Shown piece after piece: positions 6,427-12,251 of a stretch of 17,246 nt of DNA. Source of the stretch: Alphaproteobacteria bacterium (lineage in GTDB: Bacteria; Pseudomonadota; Alphaproteobacteria; UBA2136; UBA6156); assembly GCA_027490875.1 (NCBI GenBank), contig JAIXXE010000180.1, positions 1 through 17,246 of the forward strand, written 5' to 3'. The notes under the pieces were generated by a model. It was not told where the DNA came from, made no database searches, and was given only the letters and a program-made list of their open reading frames with translations. The number at the start of each line of letters is the position of its first letter. Position 1 is the first letter of the stretch. A program made the position numbers and the translations under genes.

Positions 6427-7800
6427 TTATTTCTTGACCAAGTTTAACCCAGAGCCCTTGCCCCCTTTAAGCGAGGTGCGCTTAAGCAGGCTTTCGTACT
6501 TCTGGGCAATCAGGGCACTTTGAATCCGCGCGACGGTGTCAATCGTCACGCTCACAATAATCAACAGGCTGGTACCACCGATGTAGAACGGCAGTGTGGC
6601 GTCGCGGTGGAGGAGGTCGGGGATGGCACAGACTGCCGCCAGGTATGCCGCGCCGATACAGGTGAGGCGCGTGGCCAGATTATCGAGATAGCGGGCAGTG
6701 CTCTCGCCAGGGCGCACCCCGGGAATGAAGGCGCCTTGCTTTTTAAGGTTGTCGGCTGTTTCAGTTGGGTTAAAGGCCACCGTGGCGACATAGAAGAAGC
6801 TGAAGAACACAATCAGGCTTACAAACACCACCATGTAAGGCAGGTGCCCGGGGCTAAAGTACTGCCCAACAAACTGTGCCCATGCCGCCTGCGGGGCATA
6901 GCTGGCCATGGTCAGGGGCACCATCAGCAATGCGCTGGCGAAAATTGGGGGAATAACGCCCGCAAGGTTTAGCTTGAGCGGTAAATGGTTGGCATCGGAA
7001 TTAACCGAACCAAACATCCCTTGGCGTTTGGGGTACTGAATCGCCACCTTGCGAATGGCGGTTTCCATAAACGTGATGGCAAAGATCGCCACCACGGCCC
7101 CCACCACAATGGCAATCACCAGCAATTCCGAGACACTGCCGGTGCGCGCCAGTTCAAACACCCGGGCAATCATTTTGGGGAACTCGGCGACAATACCCGC
7201 AAAAATCAGCAGCGAGATGCCGTTGCCAATGCCTTTGACGTTAATCTGTTCGCCAAGCCACATTAAAAACAGGCTACCGGCCGTAATGGTTAAGGCCGTT
7301 TGCAACTGAAAGGCAAAGCCGGGGTTGGCCACCAAAGCAACCACTTCGCCGCCTACCATGGCGGTTTGATGCTGAATGCCGGTGGCCAAACCAAACCCTT
7401 GCACCATGGCCAAAACGACCGTGAGGTAACGGGTGTATTGGTTCAGCTTACGCCGCCCCACCTCGCCTTCCTTGCGGAGCTCGTTGAGCGACGGATAGCT
7501 GGCTGCCAACAGCTGAATGATAATGCTGGCCGTAATATAGGGCATGATATTGAGCGCAAAAATCGCCATGCGGCTGAAGGCGCCGCCGCTGAACATGTTA
7601 AACAGGCCAAACAGCCCGCTCTGTAAATTGGTTTGGTAGCTGGCGAGTGCGGCCACATCGATGCCGGGCAGCGGGATGTGCGTACCAAGGCGGTACACCA
7701 CAAAGGCCAGCAGCACAAACAGGATTCGGCTGTGGAGATTCTTGGCTTTCGCCAGCAGATCGGCAACATCATTCTGATTGCCAAAACCCAAGGTAGCCAT
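6427..7800 (-). CDS. secY: Protein translocase subunit SecY
   Basis: SecY forms the protein-conducting channel of the inner membrane with SecE and SecG. The 457-aa product shows the expected ten hydrophobic segments: TM1 (about 25-45) with YRLGTHIPLPGID, a plug (about 63-75), TM2 (78-100) with MPYITASIIIQLL, and TM7 with KLNLAGVIPPIFASA (276-290). The cytosolic loops carry GQ/KKQGAFIPGVRPG and the tail has YESLLKR. The ATG at 7800 has only a weak purine-rich SD. Normally secY is cotranscribed with rplO. Here rplO ends in a terminator and a plus-strand gene intervenes, so secY should rely on the promoter candidate at 7829-7857. Confidence 0.98.
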   Translation of the reverse strand: MATLGFGNQNDVADLLAKAKNLHSRILFVLLAFVVYRLGTHIPLPGIDVAALASYQTNLQSGLFGLFNMFSGGAFSRMAIFALNIMPYITASIIIQLLAASYPSLNELRKEGEVGRRKLNQYTRYLTVVLAMVQGFGLATGIQHQTAMVGGEVVALVANPGFAFQLQTALTITAGSLFLMWLGEQINVKGIGNGISLLIFAGIVAEFPKMIARVFELARTGSVSELLVIAIVVGAVVAIFAITFMETAIRKVAIQYPKRQGMFGSVNSDANHLPLKLNLAGVIPPIFASALLMVPLTMASYAPQAAWAQFVGQYFSPGHLPYMVVFVSLIVFFSFFYVATVAFNPTETADNLKKQGAFIPGVRPGESTARYLDNLATRLTCIGAAYLAAVCAIPDLLHRDATLPFYIGGTSLLIIVSVTIDTVARIQSALIAQKYESLLKRTSLKGGKGSGLNLVKK

Positions 7801-7828
7801 GGGGCACAGCTCTTTCTCTTACTTGCCG

Positions 7829-7857
7829 CTTATAGCTATATTTGCCGCCATCTGCAA
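7829..7857 (-). promoter_or_regulatory. Promoter candidate for secY-adk operon
   Basis: On the minus strand TTGCAG (7852-7857), a 17-nt spacer and TATAAG (7829-7834) resemble a sigma-70 promoter, with a predicted start near 7822 and a leader of about 22 nt. Its presence is required by the terminator after rplO, which supports the call. Confidence 0.55.
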
Positions 7858-7915
7858 GGTTTACAGGGTGAATTGCTGCGGAAATGAGAGGCGTTGCCTG
7901 CAGTTTGCTATTACC

Positions 7916-7944
7916 TTGACATGTCGTATACATCGCTCTAGACA
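7916..7944 (+). promoter_or_regulatory. Promoter candidate for the zinc-finger array gene
   Basis: A consensus -35 box TTGACA (7916-7921) is followed by a 17-nt spacer and a poor -10, TAGACA (7939-7944). An alternative -10, TATACA (7927-7932), overlaps the near-palindrome ATGTCGTATACAT, which could be an operator. The -35 is clear; the exact -10 is uncertain. Confidence 0.45.
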
Positions 7945-7974
7945 GAATTCTAAGATTCACTAGCTTGTTTGGCC

Positions 7975-7990
7975 CACCCCTGCTGGGGTG
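7975..7990 (+). other. Leader hairpin just upstream of a ribosome binding site
   Basis: CACCCC (7975-7980) and GGGGTG (7985-7990) form a 6-bp stem with a TGCT tetraloop, ending 4 nt before the AAAGGAGGT site. It may keep the ribosome binding site exposed or protect the mRNA 5' end. No regulator is visible. Confidence 0.4.
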
Positions 7991-7994
7991 CAGC

Positions 7995-8003
7995 AAAGGA
8001 GGT
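7995..8003 (+). promoter_or_regulatory. Perfect Shine-Dalgarno deciding the start at 8008
   Basis: AAAGGAGGT is fully complementary to the 16S 3' end and lies 4 nt before ATG 8008. It rules against the upstream in-frame TTG at 7969 and is stronger than the sites of the ribosomal protein genes around it. Confidence 0.8.
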
Positions 8004-8007
8004 CTTG

Positions 8008-8883
8008 ATGACCTATCATTCTGTATTGGCCCTCTTTGGGCCTGAAATACCTATCATAAAAACTCGAAAAAATCGTTCGCCCCTCACTGTTGATGTTTTA
8101 AGTAACATCAAGCCTCGTAACATTAGCCTGCGGGGAGTTCATGGGGAGTACCTTAAAGCCAATACTGCGTATTGCTTCGGCTGCGAGCAAGGCTTGAGCC
8201 ATGCAGACTGGACGAAGAGACTTAGCACTGTTCTCAAGGGTGCTGGGTGCCCAAGCTGTCGGGTGACGCATATCAAGCCACTTCTATCAGCTGAGGTCAC
8301 TGCCAGTCTGAAGCTGCGCGAGATAACACTGCGGGGAACCCATGGTGACACTGTCGGGGTTTGCTCGCAGCAAACGTTTGGCTGTGAACGGGTTCATGAC
8401 CATACGGATTGGAGCACCAGACTTGATAAGGTTTTGAAGGGTACGGGGTGCCCAGCCTGTGCGGGGAATTCATCCCCCCTCACAGTTAACGTGGTTGCTG
8501 CCCTTGAGCTTCGTCAAATCATCCTGCGAGGAACCTATGGTAAACGTCTGAAGCTTAACGCCATCTACTCCTTTGGTTGCACAAAGGACCTCATGCATAG
8601 GGATTGGAATACCAGTCTTAAAAGCGTGATAAAGGGTACTGGATGTCCGGACTGTGCGAATCAATCCCCCCTCACAGCTGAGATTCGCGCCATCCTTCGT
8701 TCCCGAAAAATAATTCTGCGAGGAAAGCATGGCAAACGCGTCAAGACTACTGACCGTCATACCTTTGGGTGTCGGCGTCGCCGCGGCCATGCTGACTGGA
8801 AGACCGCGTTGCATAACGTGCTGAGAGGCTCTGGCTGCCCTGCCTGTGCACTTGATAGAAAAAGAGGGCCACGCGTTCGGTAG
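8008..8883 (+). CDS. Four-repeat zinc-finger (C-x5-H-x15-C-x2-C) array protein, unknown function
   Basis: I do not recognise a named gene. The 291-aa product is almost wholly four tandem units of 64-67 residues. Each has SPLT-like start, a hydrophobic stretch, LRGxHG, then FGC, H-x-DW and GCPxC. Putative zinc ligands are C59/H65/C81/C84, C126/H132/C148/C151, C191/H197/C213/C216 and C255/H261/C277/C280, with identical spacing in all four. This geometry resembles the probable zinc-ribbon/treble-clef repeats (DUF4379- or DUF723-like, pattern GHxW...GCPxC) found in phage and homing-endonuclease-like proteins. No nuclease, GIY-YIG, HNH or VSR motif is visible. Repeat 4 and the tail (DRKRGPRVR) are strongly basic, suggesting nucleic-acid binding (inference). 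Own promoter, SD and terminator, plus A/T-richer codons than its neighbours, point to acquisition. Confidence 0.8.
   Translation: MTYHSVLALFGPEIPIIKTRKNRSPLTVDVLSNIKPRNISLRGVHGEYLKANTAYCFGCEQGLSHADWTKRLSTVLKGAGCPSCRVTHIKPLLSAEVTASLKLREITLRGTHGDTVGVCSQQTFGCERVHDHTDWSTRLDKVLKGTGCPACAGNSSPLTVNVVAALELRQIILRGTYGKRLKLNAIYSFGCTKDLMHRDWNTSLKSVIKGTGCPDCANQSPLTAEIRAILRSRKIILRGKHGKRVKTTDRHTFGCRRRRGHADWKTALHNVLRGSGCPACALDRKRGPRVR
8077..8856 (+). repeat. Four tandem coding repeats within the zinc-finger array gene
   Basis: Repeat units lie at about 8077-8277, 8278-8472, 8473-8664 and 8665-8856 (67, 65, 64 and 64 codons). The proteins align throughout, but the DNA has diverged clearly. Short shared tracts remain, such as CTGCGAGGAA before the LRG motif of units 3 and 4 and CCCCTCACAG at the start of both. 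Units 3 and 4 look closest to each other. Confidence 0.85.
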
Positions 8884-8902
8884 CACTGGCGAAGTTCACC
8901 TT

Positions 8903-8935
8903 GGCACCTTGGAAACCCCAAGGTGCCCTTTTTTT
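8903..8935 (+). terminator. Rho-independent terminator of the zinc-finger array gene
   Basis: A perfect 10-bp stem (GGCACCTTGG 8903-8912 with CCAAGGTGCC 8918-8927, 5-nt loop) is followed by C and seven Ts. It begins 19 nt past the stop codon at 8883. Confidence 0.93.
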
Positions 8936-8937
8936 GT

Positions 8938-8963
8938 AAAAAAAAATCCCCGCAGTGCGGGGA
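8938..8963 (-). terminator. Rho-independent terminator after rplO
   Basis: TCCCCGC (8947-8953) pairs with GCGGGGA (8957-8963) around an AGT loop, and nine Ts follow on the minus strand (8938-8946). Six Ts also follow on the plus strand (8965-8970), so it can work in both directions. It ends the rplR-rpsE-rplO transcript 17 nt after rplO. Confidence 0.92.
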
Positions 8964-8980
8964 ATTTTTTGGGGGCAGCG

Positions 8981-9505
8981 TTAAGCTTGCTTGACCAGCT
9001 TCTTGCCGCTCTCGTATTCCTTTTTAGGTAGGATATCCAGCTTGCCGCCAGCCTTTTTCAGCTTTTCGGCAGCCGAGGCGCTGGCATGGGCCGCAACCAC
9101 ATGCAGCTTGGATTTAACCTCGCCATTGCCCAGCAGCTTCAGGCCATCCTTGGCCTTTTTGGTCAGGCCAATCCCGATGATGCTCTCAATCGAAATCGGC
9201 TTGGCGGCATCTAATTTGCCTTCATCCACCAGCCGTTGCAGCATGCCAATGTTCACTTCGCAGTAATCCACGGCAAAGTTGTAGTTGTTAAACCCACGCA
9301 TCGGCAAACGACGGTAAAGCGGGTTTTGGCCCCCTTCAAATCCTGCCCGCACATTCCCCGACTTACGGGCCTTTTGACCCTTCACCCCACGGCCAGAGGT
9401 TTTACCCTTGCCCGAGCCAATCCCGCGACCGAGCCGCTTGGTATTTTGGGTGGCGCCTTGGTTGTCGGCCAGTTGGTTTAGTTTGATTCCAGAGGTCGTT
9501 GTCAT
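8981..9505 (-). CDS. rplO: 50S ribosomal protein L15
   Basis: L15 is an assembly protein of the large subunit that binds 23S rRNA. The 174-aa product has the glycine-rich N-terminal segment RLGRGIGSGKGKTSGRGVKG (about 24-43), then GFEGGQNPLYRRLPMRGF and a C-terminal alpha/beta domain ending in a Lys-rich tail. It is about 15-30 residues longer than most L15, split between a short N-terminal addition and the tail. The ATG at 9505 has AAGGGAA upstream. The gap to rpsE is only 41 bp, leaving no room for rpmD. The gene ends its operon in a strong terminator instead of leading into secY. Confidence 0.97.
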   Translation of the reverse strand: MTTTSGIKLNQLADNQGATQNTKRLGRGIGSGKGKTSGRGVKGQKARKSGNVRAGFEGGQNPLYRRLPMRGFNNYNFAVDYCEVNIGMLQRLVDEGKLDAAKPISIESIIGIGLTKKAKDGLKLLGNGEVKSKLHVVAAHASASAAEKLKKAGGKLDILPKKEYESGKKLVKQA

Positions 9506-9546
9506 AACTCGGTTTCCCTTACGCTACGGTTGATGATGAAGGTTAA

Positions 9547-10308
9547 TTATTCGGCTTTGGGGGTTTCAGTCGCCGCGGCCATGCTTTCGGCCTTGCTGAC
9601 TGTTACCACCTTAGGGGCTTCGGTGCGCTTGCCGCGGTTTTCACCACGATCGCCACGTTGGCCATCGGGGCGGCCACGCCCCTTGCCTTCTGGCTTTTTA
9701 GGCGCGCGGGCAGCACGGGCTGCTTTGGCTTTTTCGGCCTTGGCAATCAGTTCCTTCTGGTCCATTTCGCCCTTGGCCGATTCCTTGGCGTGCAAGGTCA
9801 GGTCGGTGATTTTCAGGCCACGCTTGGCGGCAATGCCGCGCGGTGTTTCCATGGCGGCAAAAGCGTCGAAGGTGGCACGAATCAGGTTGTAGGGGTTGGT
9901 GCTGCCCTGGGCTTTGGCAACCACGTCCTTAATCCCCATTGCTTCAAACACGGCGCGCATTGGGCCGCCTGCGATGATACCAGTCCCCGGAACGGCGGGC
10001 TTGATAATCACTTTGGTGGCGCCGAAACGGCCTTTTACTTCGTGGTGAACCGTGCGGCCCTGGCGCAGCGGCACGCGCACCATGCCGCGCTTGGCGCCAT
10101 CGGTGGCCTTTTTCACGGCATCGGGGACTTCCTTCGCCTTGCCTTGGCCAAAGCCAACGCGGCCAGCTTCATCGCCAACGACAACCAGGGCGCCGAACGA
10201 CATCCGACGGCCACCCTTTACAGTTTTGGCAACGCGGCGGACGCCTACCAGCTTGTCGACAAACTCGCTCCGTTCGCGGTCGCGGTTTTCAAAACGTTGT
10301 TCGCTCAT
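9547..10308 (-). CDS. rpsE: 30S ribosomal protein S5 with long C-terminal tail
   Basis: S5 lies at the mRNA entry of the 30S subunit and contributes to accuracy and helicase activity. The start is ATG 10308 (MSEQRFENRDRERSEFVDKL), supported by AAAAGGA 7 nt upstream; the reading frame is open further up, but without a signal. The double-stranded RNA-binding domain (about 16-80) has VGVRRVAKTVKGGRR and SFGALVVVGD, and the second domain has VIIKPAVPGTGIIAGGPMRA. Length is 253 aa against 160-200 typically. The excess is a Lys/Ala/Arg/Gly-rich tail from about residue 185 (including GKGRGRPDGQRGDRGENRGK), probably disordered. Confidence 0.96.
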   Translation of the reverse strand: MSEQRFENRDRERSEFVDKLVGVRRVAKTVKGGRRMSFGALVVVGDEAGRVGFGQGKAKEVPDAVKKATDGAKRGMVRVPLRQGRTVHHEVKGRFGATKVIIKPAVPGTGIIAGGPMRAVFEAMGIKDVVAKAQGSTNPYNLIRATFDAFAAMETPRGIAAKRGLKITDLTLHAKESAKGEMDQKELIAKAEKAKAARAARAPKKPEGKGRGRPDGQRGDRGENRGKRTEAPKVVTVSKAESMAAATETPKAE

Positions 10309-10342
10309 GATTTTATCCTTTTCCTGAATGCGTAGGGCAGCG

Positions 10343-10708
10343 TTAGAACTTGAGACCCGCAGCACGGGCTGCGTCGGCCAGGATTTTCAGGCGACCGGTG
10401 TAGCGGTAGTGGCCACGGTCGAAGTAAACATCCTTCACGCCAGCCTTGAGCGCACGCTCGGCCAGGGTTTTGCCTACCAGCTCAGCAGCTTCTGTGCCAC
10501 GCGTGCTTTTAAGGCCGTTCACCAGCTTCTTTTCCATGGTGGAGGCGCTGGCCAAGGTCATGCCCTTGGTGTCATCGATAATTTGAACGCTGAAATGCAG
10601 GTTGCTGCGGTAAACCGAAAGACGCAGGGCCCCGGGGTTGTTGGTCTTGAGCTTGTGACGCATCCGCCGCGCGCGGCGTTCGGTCAGTGTTTCATGGATA
10701 TGGCCCAT
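10343..10708 (-). CDS. rplR: 50S ribosomal protein L18
   Basis: L18 binds 5S rRNA and anchors it to the central protuberance with L5. The 121-aa product shows RRARRMRHKLK near the N-terminus, LRLSVYRSNLHFSVQIIDD, and the C-terminal VYFDRGHYRYTGRLKILADA typical of the family. ATG 10708 is preceded by GGAG. Unlike in most bacteria it does not follow rplF closely: 247 bp with two terminators intervene. It therefore seems to be the first gene of an rplR-rpsE-rplO unit driven by the promoter candidate at 10800-10828. Confidence 0.97.
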   Translation of the reverse strand: MGHIHETLTERRARRMRHKLKTNNPGALRLSVYRSNLHFSVQIIDDTKGMTLASASTMEKKLVNGLKSTRGTEAAELVGKTLAERALKAGVKDVYFDRGHYRYTGRLKILADAARAAGLKF

Positions 10709-10799
10709 GAGGAGACTCCTTTACTGGTTAGCCCTTATAAAACAAGGGCAAGTTGCCGCGGTTTTGGGGTAACTCAACAAACCCGCGGAGATTGATTCG

Positions 10800-10828
10800 G
10801 CTATACGGTGTTTGAGCCAGCTTTGCAA
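10800..10828 (-). promoter_or_regulatory. Promoter candidate for rplR-rpsE-rplO
   Basis: TTGCAA (10823-10828) and TATAGC (10800-10805) are separated by exactly 17 nt on the minus strand, giving a predicted start near 10793 and a leader of about 85 nt. It lies just downstream of two terminators, where a new promoter would be needed. Confidence 0.5.
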
Positions 10829-10842
10829 GAGGTTGTGCTAAG

Positions 10843-10867
10843 AAAAACCGGCCTATGGCCGGTTTTT
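10843..10867. terminator. Bidirectional hairpin terminator in the rplF-rplR gap
   Basis: AAAAACCGGCC (10843-10853) and GGCCGGTTTTT (10857-10867) form a perfect 11-bp stem with a TAT loop. Its symmetry gives a T tract on both strands. It is the second hairpin met by transcription leaving rplF. Confidence 0.85.
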
Positions 10868-10874
10868 GACGTCG

Positions 10875-10903
10875 GAGATCCCGGCCTGCGCGGGGATAAA
10901 CTC
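10875..10903 (+). repeat. Solitary hairpin resembling a type I-E CRISPR repeat
   Basis: The segment begins GAGATCCC and ends GGGGATAAACTC. By my hand alignment 21 of 29 positions match the E. coli type I-E CRISPR repeat as I remember it, including the GGGGATAAAC end. ATCCC (10878-10882) and GGGAT (10893-10897) can pair. No second copy lies one repeat-spacer unit (about 61 nt) to either side, so it is not an array. A dispersed palindromic (REP-like) element is the main alternative. Confidence 0.35.
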
Positions 10904-10910
10904 GGTGACC

Positions 10911-10947
10911 AAAAATTTAAGGCCCCGCAAGGGGGCCCTAAATTTTT
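10911..10947 (-). terminator. Rho-independent terminator after rplF
   Basis: AAAAATTTA (10911-10919) pairs with TAAATTTTT (10939-10947), and inside it GGCCCC (10921-10926) pairs with GGGGCC (10932-10937). This gives a 16-position stem with one mismatch and loop GCAAG. T-rich ends are present on both strands. It begins 8 nt past the rplF stop. Confidence 0.85.
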
Positions 10948-10955
10948 GACTTCGT

Positions 10956-11504
10956 TTACTTCTTCTTACCTTCTTTCATCACAATGTGTTCGCCGGTGTA
11001 GCGTACACCCTTGCCCTTGAAAGGCTCGGGCGGGCGTTTACCGCGGACAATGGCGGCAAACTGGCCGATGGCCTGCTTGTCGGTACCCGTGATGGTCATT
11101 TCGGTCTGGTCTTTAACATCCACGGTAATTCCGGTTGGGATTTCAACCTCGATCGGGTGGCTGTAACCCAAAGTCATGTTTAGTTTTTTGCCGGCAACGG
11201 TGGCGCGGTAACCTACCCCGATGAGCTTCATCGGAATGGTGTAGCCAGCGGTCACGCCTTCAATCATGTTGCGCACCATGGCACGGGCAGTACCCCAAGC
11301 GGCTGAAAGCTGGCGCGGGTTGCCTGTAGGGGCAAAGCTCACTTCCTGAACCCCGCCTTCGCCTGCGCCCAGTGTGGCGAGGATTTCGGCTGGCAGTTGC
11401 TCTTGCAGCTGGCCCTTGGCACCCTTAACAGCTACGGTACGGCCGTTAATGGTGACGTCCACACCCTTGGGTACGGCAATCGGTTTTTTACCTACGCGCG
11501 ACAT
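10956..11504 (-). CDS. rplF: 50S ribosomal protein L6
   Basis: L6 binds 23S rRNA helix 97 near the factor-binding site. The 182-aa product starts MSRVGKKPIAVPKGVDVTIN, has two L6 domains and the C-terminal signature RGKRPPEPFKGKGVRYTGE. ATG 11504 follows a GAGAGA stretch. A small gap (31 bp) separates it from rpsH. It is the last gene of the promoter-distal S10/spc block here, because a terminator follows it. Confidence 0.97.
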   Translation of the reverse strand: MSRVGKKPIAVPKGVDVTINGRTVAVKGAKGQLQEQLPAEILATLGAGEGGVQEVSFAPTGNPRQLSAAWGTARAMVRNMIEGVTAGYTIPMKLIGVGYRATVAGKKLNMTLGYSHPIEVEIPTGITVDVKDQTEMTITGTDKQAIGQFAAIVRGKRPPEPFKGKGVRYTGEHIVMKEGKKK

Positions 11505-11535
11505 GGTGGTCTCTCTCTTTTACTTATAAACACAA

Positions 11536-11931
11536 TTACATAACCTGGCAAAGCACTTCGCCCCCAACGTTCTGGGCGCGGGCTTGGGCGTCGGTAAGGA
11601 TGCCCTTGCTGGTGCTGATAATCGTCACGCCGAGGCCGTTGGCGACCATCGGCAGCTCTTGGGCTGCGCTGTAGGTACGCTTGCCGGGTTTGGAAACGCG
11701 GGCGGTCCAGGTCATAACGGGTTGGCCTTGGTGGTATTTTAGGCTCACAACCAGAGTTTTAGCCCCGTTGGCGGCCATGTCTTCGGCCACATCGGTAATG
11801 TAGCCTTCAGACTTCAGCACGCTTAGGATCGCGGCCTTAAGCTTGCTGGCGGGTACCCGCACACTGGCGTGACGTTGGGCCTGCGCATTGCGCAGACGGG
11901 CCAACATGTCGGAAATTGGATCGGTCATCAT
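11536..11931 (-). CDS. rpsH: 30S ribosomal protein S8
   Basis: S8 binds helix 21 of 16S rRNA and in E. coli represses the spc operon. The 131-aa product has DPISDMLARLRNAQAQRHAS and the C-terminal GLGVTIISTSKGILTDAQAR with GGEVLCQVM, all typical. Two consecutive ATG codons (11931 and 11928) are possible starts; I use the first, with GGAG 10 nt upstream. Whether S8 autoregulates this operon is unknown: I did not recognise an S8-site mimic near rplE. Confidence 0.97.
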   Translation of the reverse strand: MMTDPISDMLARLRNAQAQRHASVRVPASKLKAAILSVLKSEGYITDVAEDMAANGAKTLVVSLKYHQGQPVMTWTARVSKPGKRTYSAAQELPMVANGLGVTIISTSKGILTDAQARAQNVGGEVLCQVM

Positions 11932-11945
11932 GGTCTTTGCTCTCC

Positions 11946-12248
11946 TTACCAGCTACCCTTGCGCACGCCCGGCAGTAGCCCAGCACTGGCAAGTTCACGC
12001 AATTTGTTACGGCACAACCCAAAGCGGCTGTGGAAGCCACGCGGGCGACCCGTCATGGCGCAACGGTTACGGCCACGGGCCTTGGAACCATTACGGTCGA
12101 GGCTGGCGAGCTTTTGGCTAAGCGCCATCTTCTCGGACAGGTCGGCAGCAGCCACAATGGCTTCTTTAATTTTTTCCCGCTTGGCGCCATCGCGCTTGGC
12201 AACTTTGGCCCGCGCAGTTTCGCGGTTAATCATACAGACTTTGGCCAT
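11946..12248 (-). CDS. rpsN: 30S ribosomal protein S14, long form
   Basis: S14 lies in the 30S head beside S3 and S10. The 100-aa product is the long proteobacterial type, ending RNKLRELASAGLLPGVRKGSW-like after the conserved RNRCAMTGRPRGFHSRFGL. It lacks the paired CxxC motifs of the short zinc form, so no metal binding is expected. ATG 12248 sits 3 nt after the rplE stop, with GGAG within the end of rplE, implying coupled translation. Confidence 0.97.
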   Translation of the reverse strand: MAKVCMINRETARAKVAKRDGAKREKIKEAIVAAADLSEKMALSQKLASLDRNGSKARGRNRCAMTGRPRGFHSRFGLCRNKLRELASAGLLPGVRKGSW

Positions 12249-12251
12249 CGG

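Noticed and set aside
7969..8007. A TTG start at 7969 adding 13 residues to the zinc-finger array protein
   Set aside because: The added stretch covers the leader hairpin and the perfect SD, which clearly serves ATG 8008.
8470..8886. A 138-codon minus-strand frame opposite the array gene
   Set aside because: The sense strand shows four conserved zinc modules with perfect ligand spacing. The antisense frame has no family features and lacks an SD.
10309..10365. A longer S5 N-terminus starting at 10365
   Set aside because: It would overlap rplR and has no SD. ATG 10308 has AAAAGGA at good spacing and starts the usual S5 sequence.
10843..10947. A CRISPR array in the rplF-rplR gap
   Set aside because: Only one repeat-like unit is present. 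The flanking hairpins are unrelated terminators, and no second repeat occurs at the expected distance.
10808..11020. A 70-codon plus-strand frame across the rplF-rplR gap
   Set aside because: It runs through two terminator hairpins and into rplF antisense, and has no SD or recognisable features.
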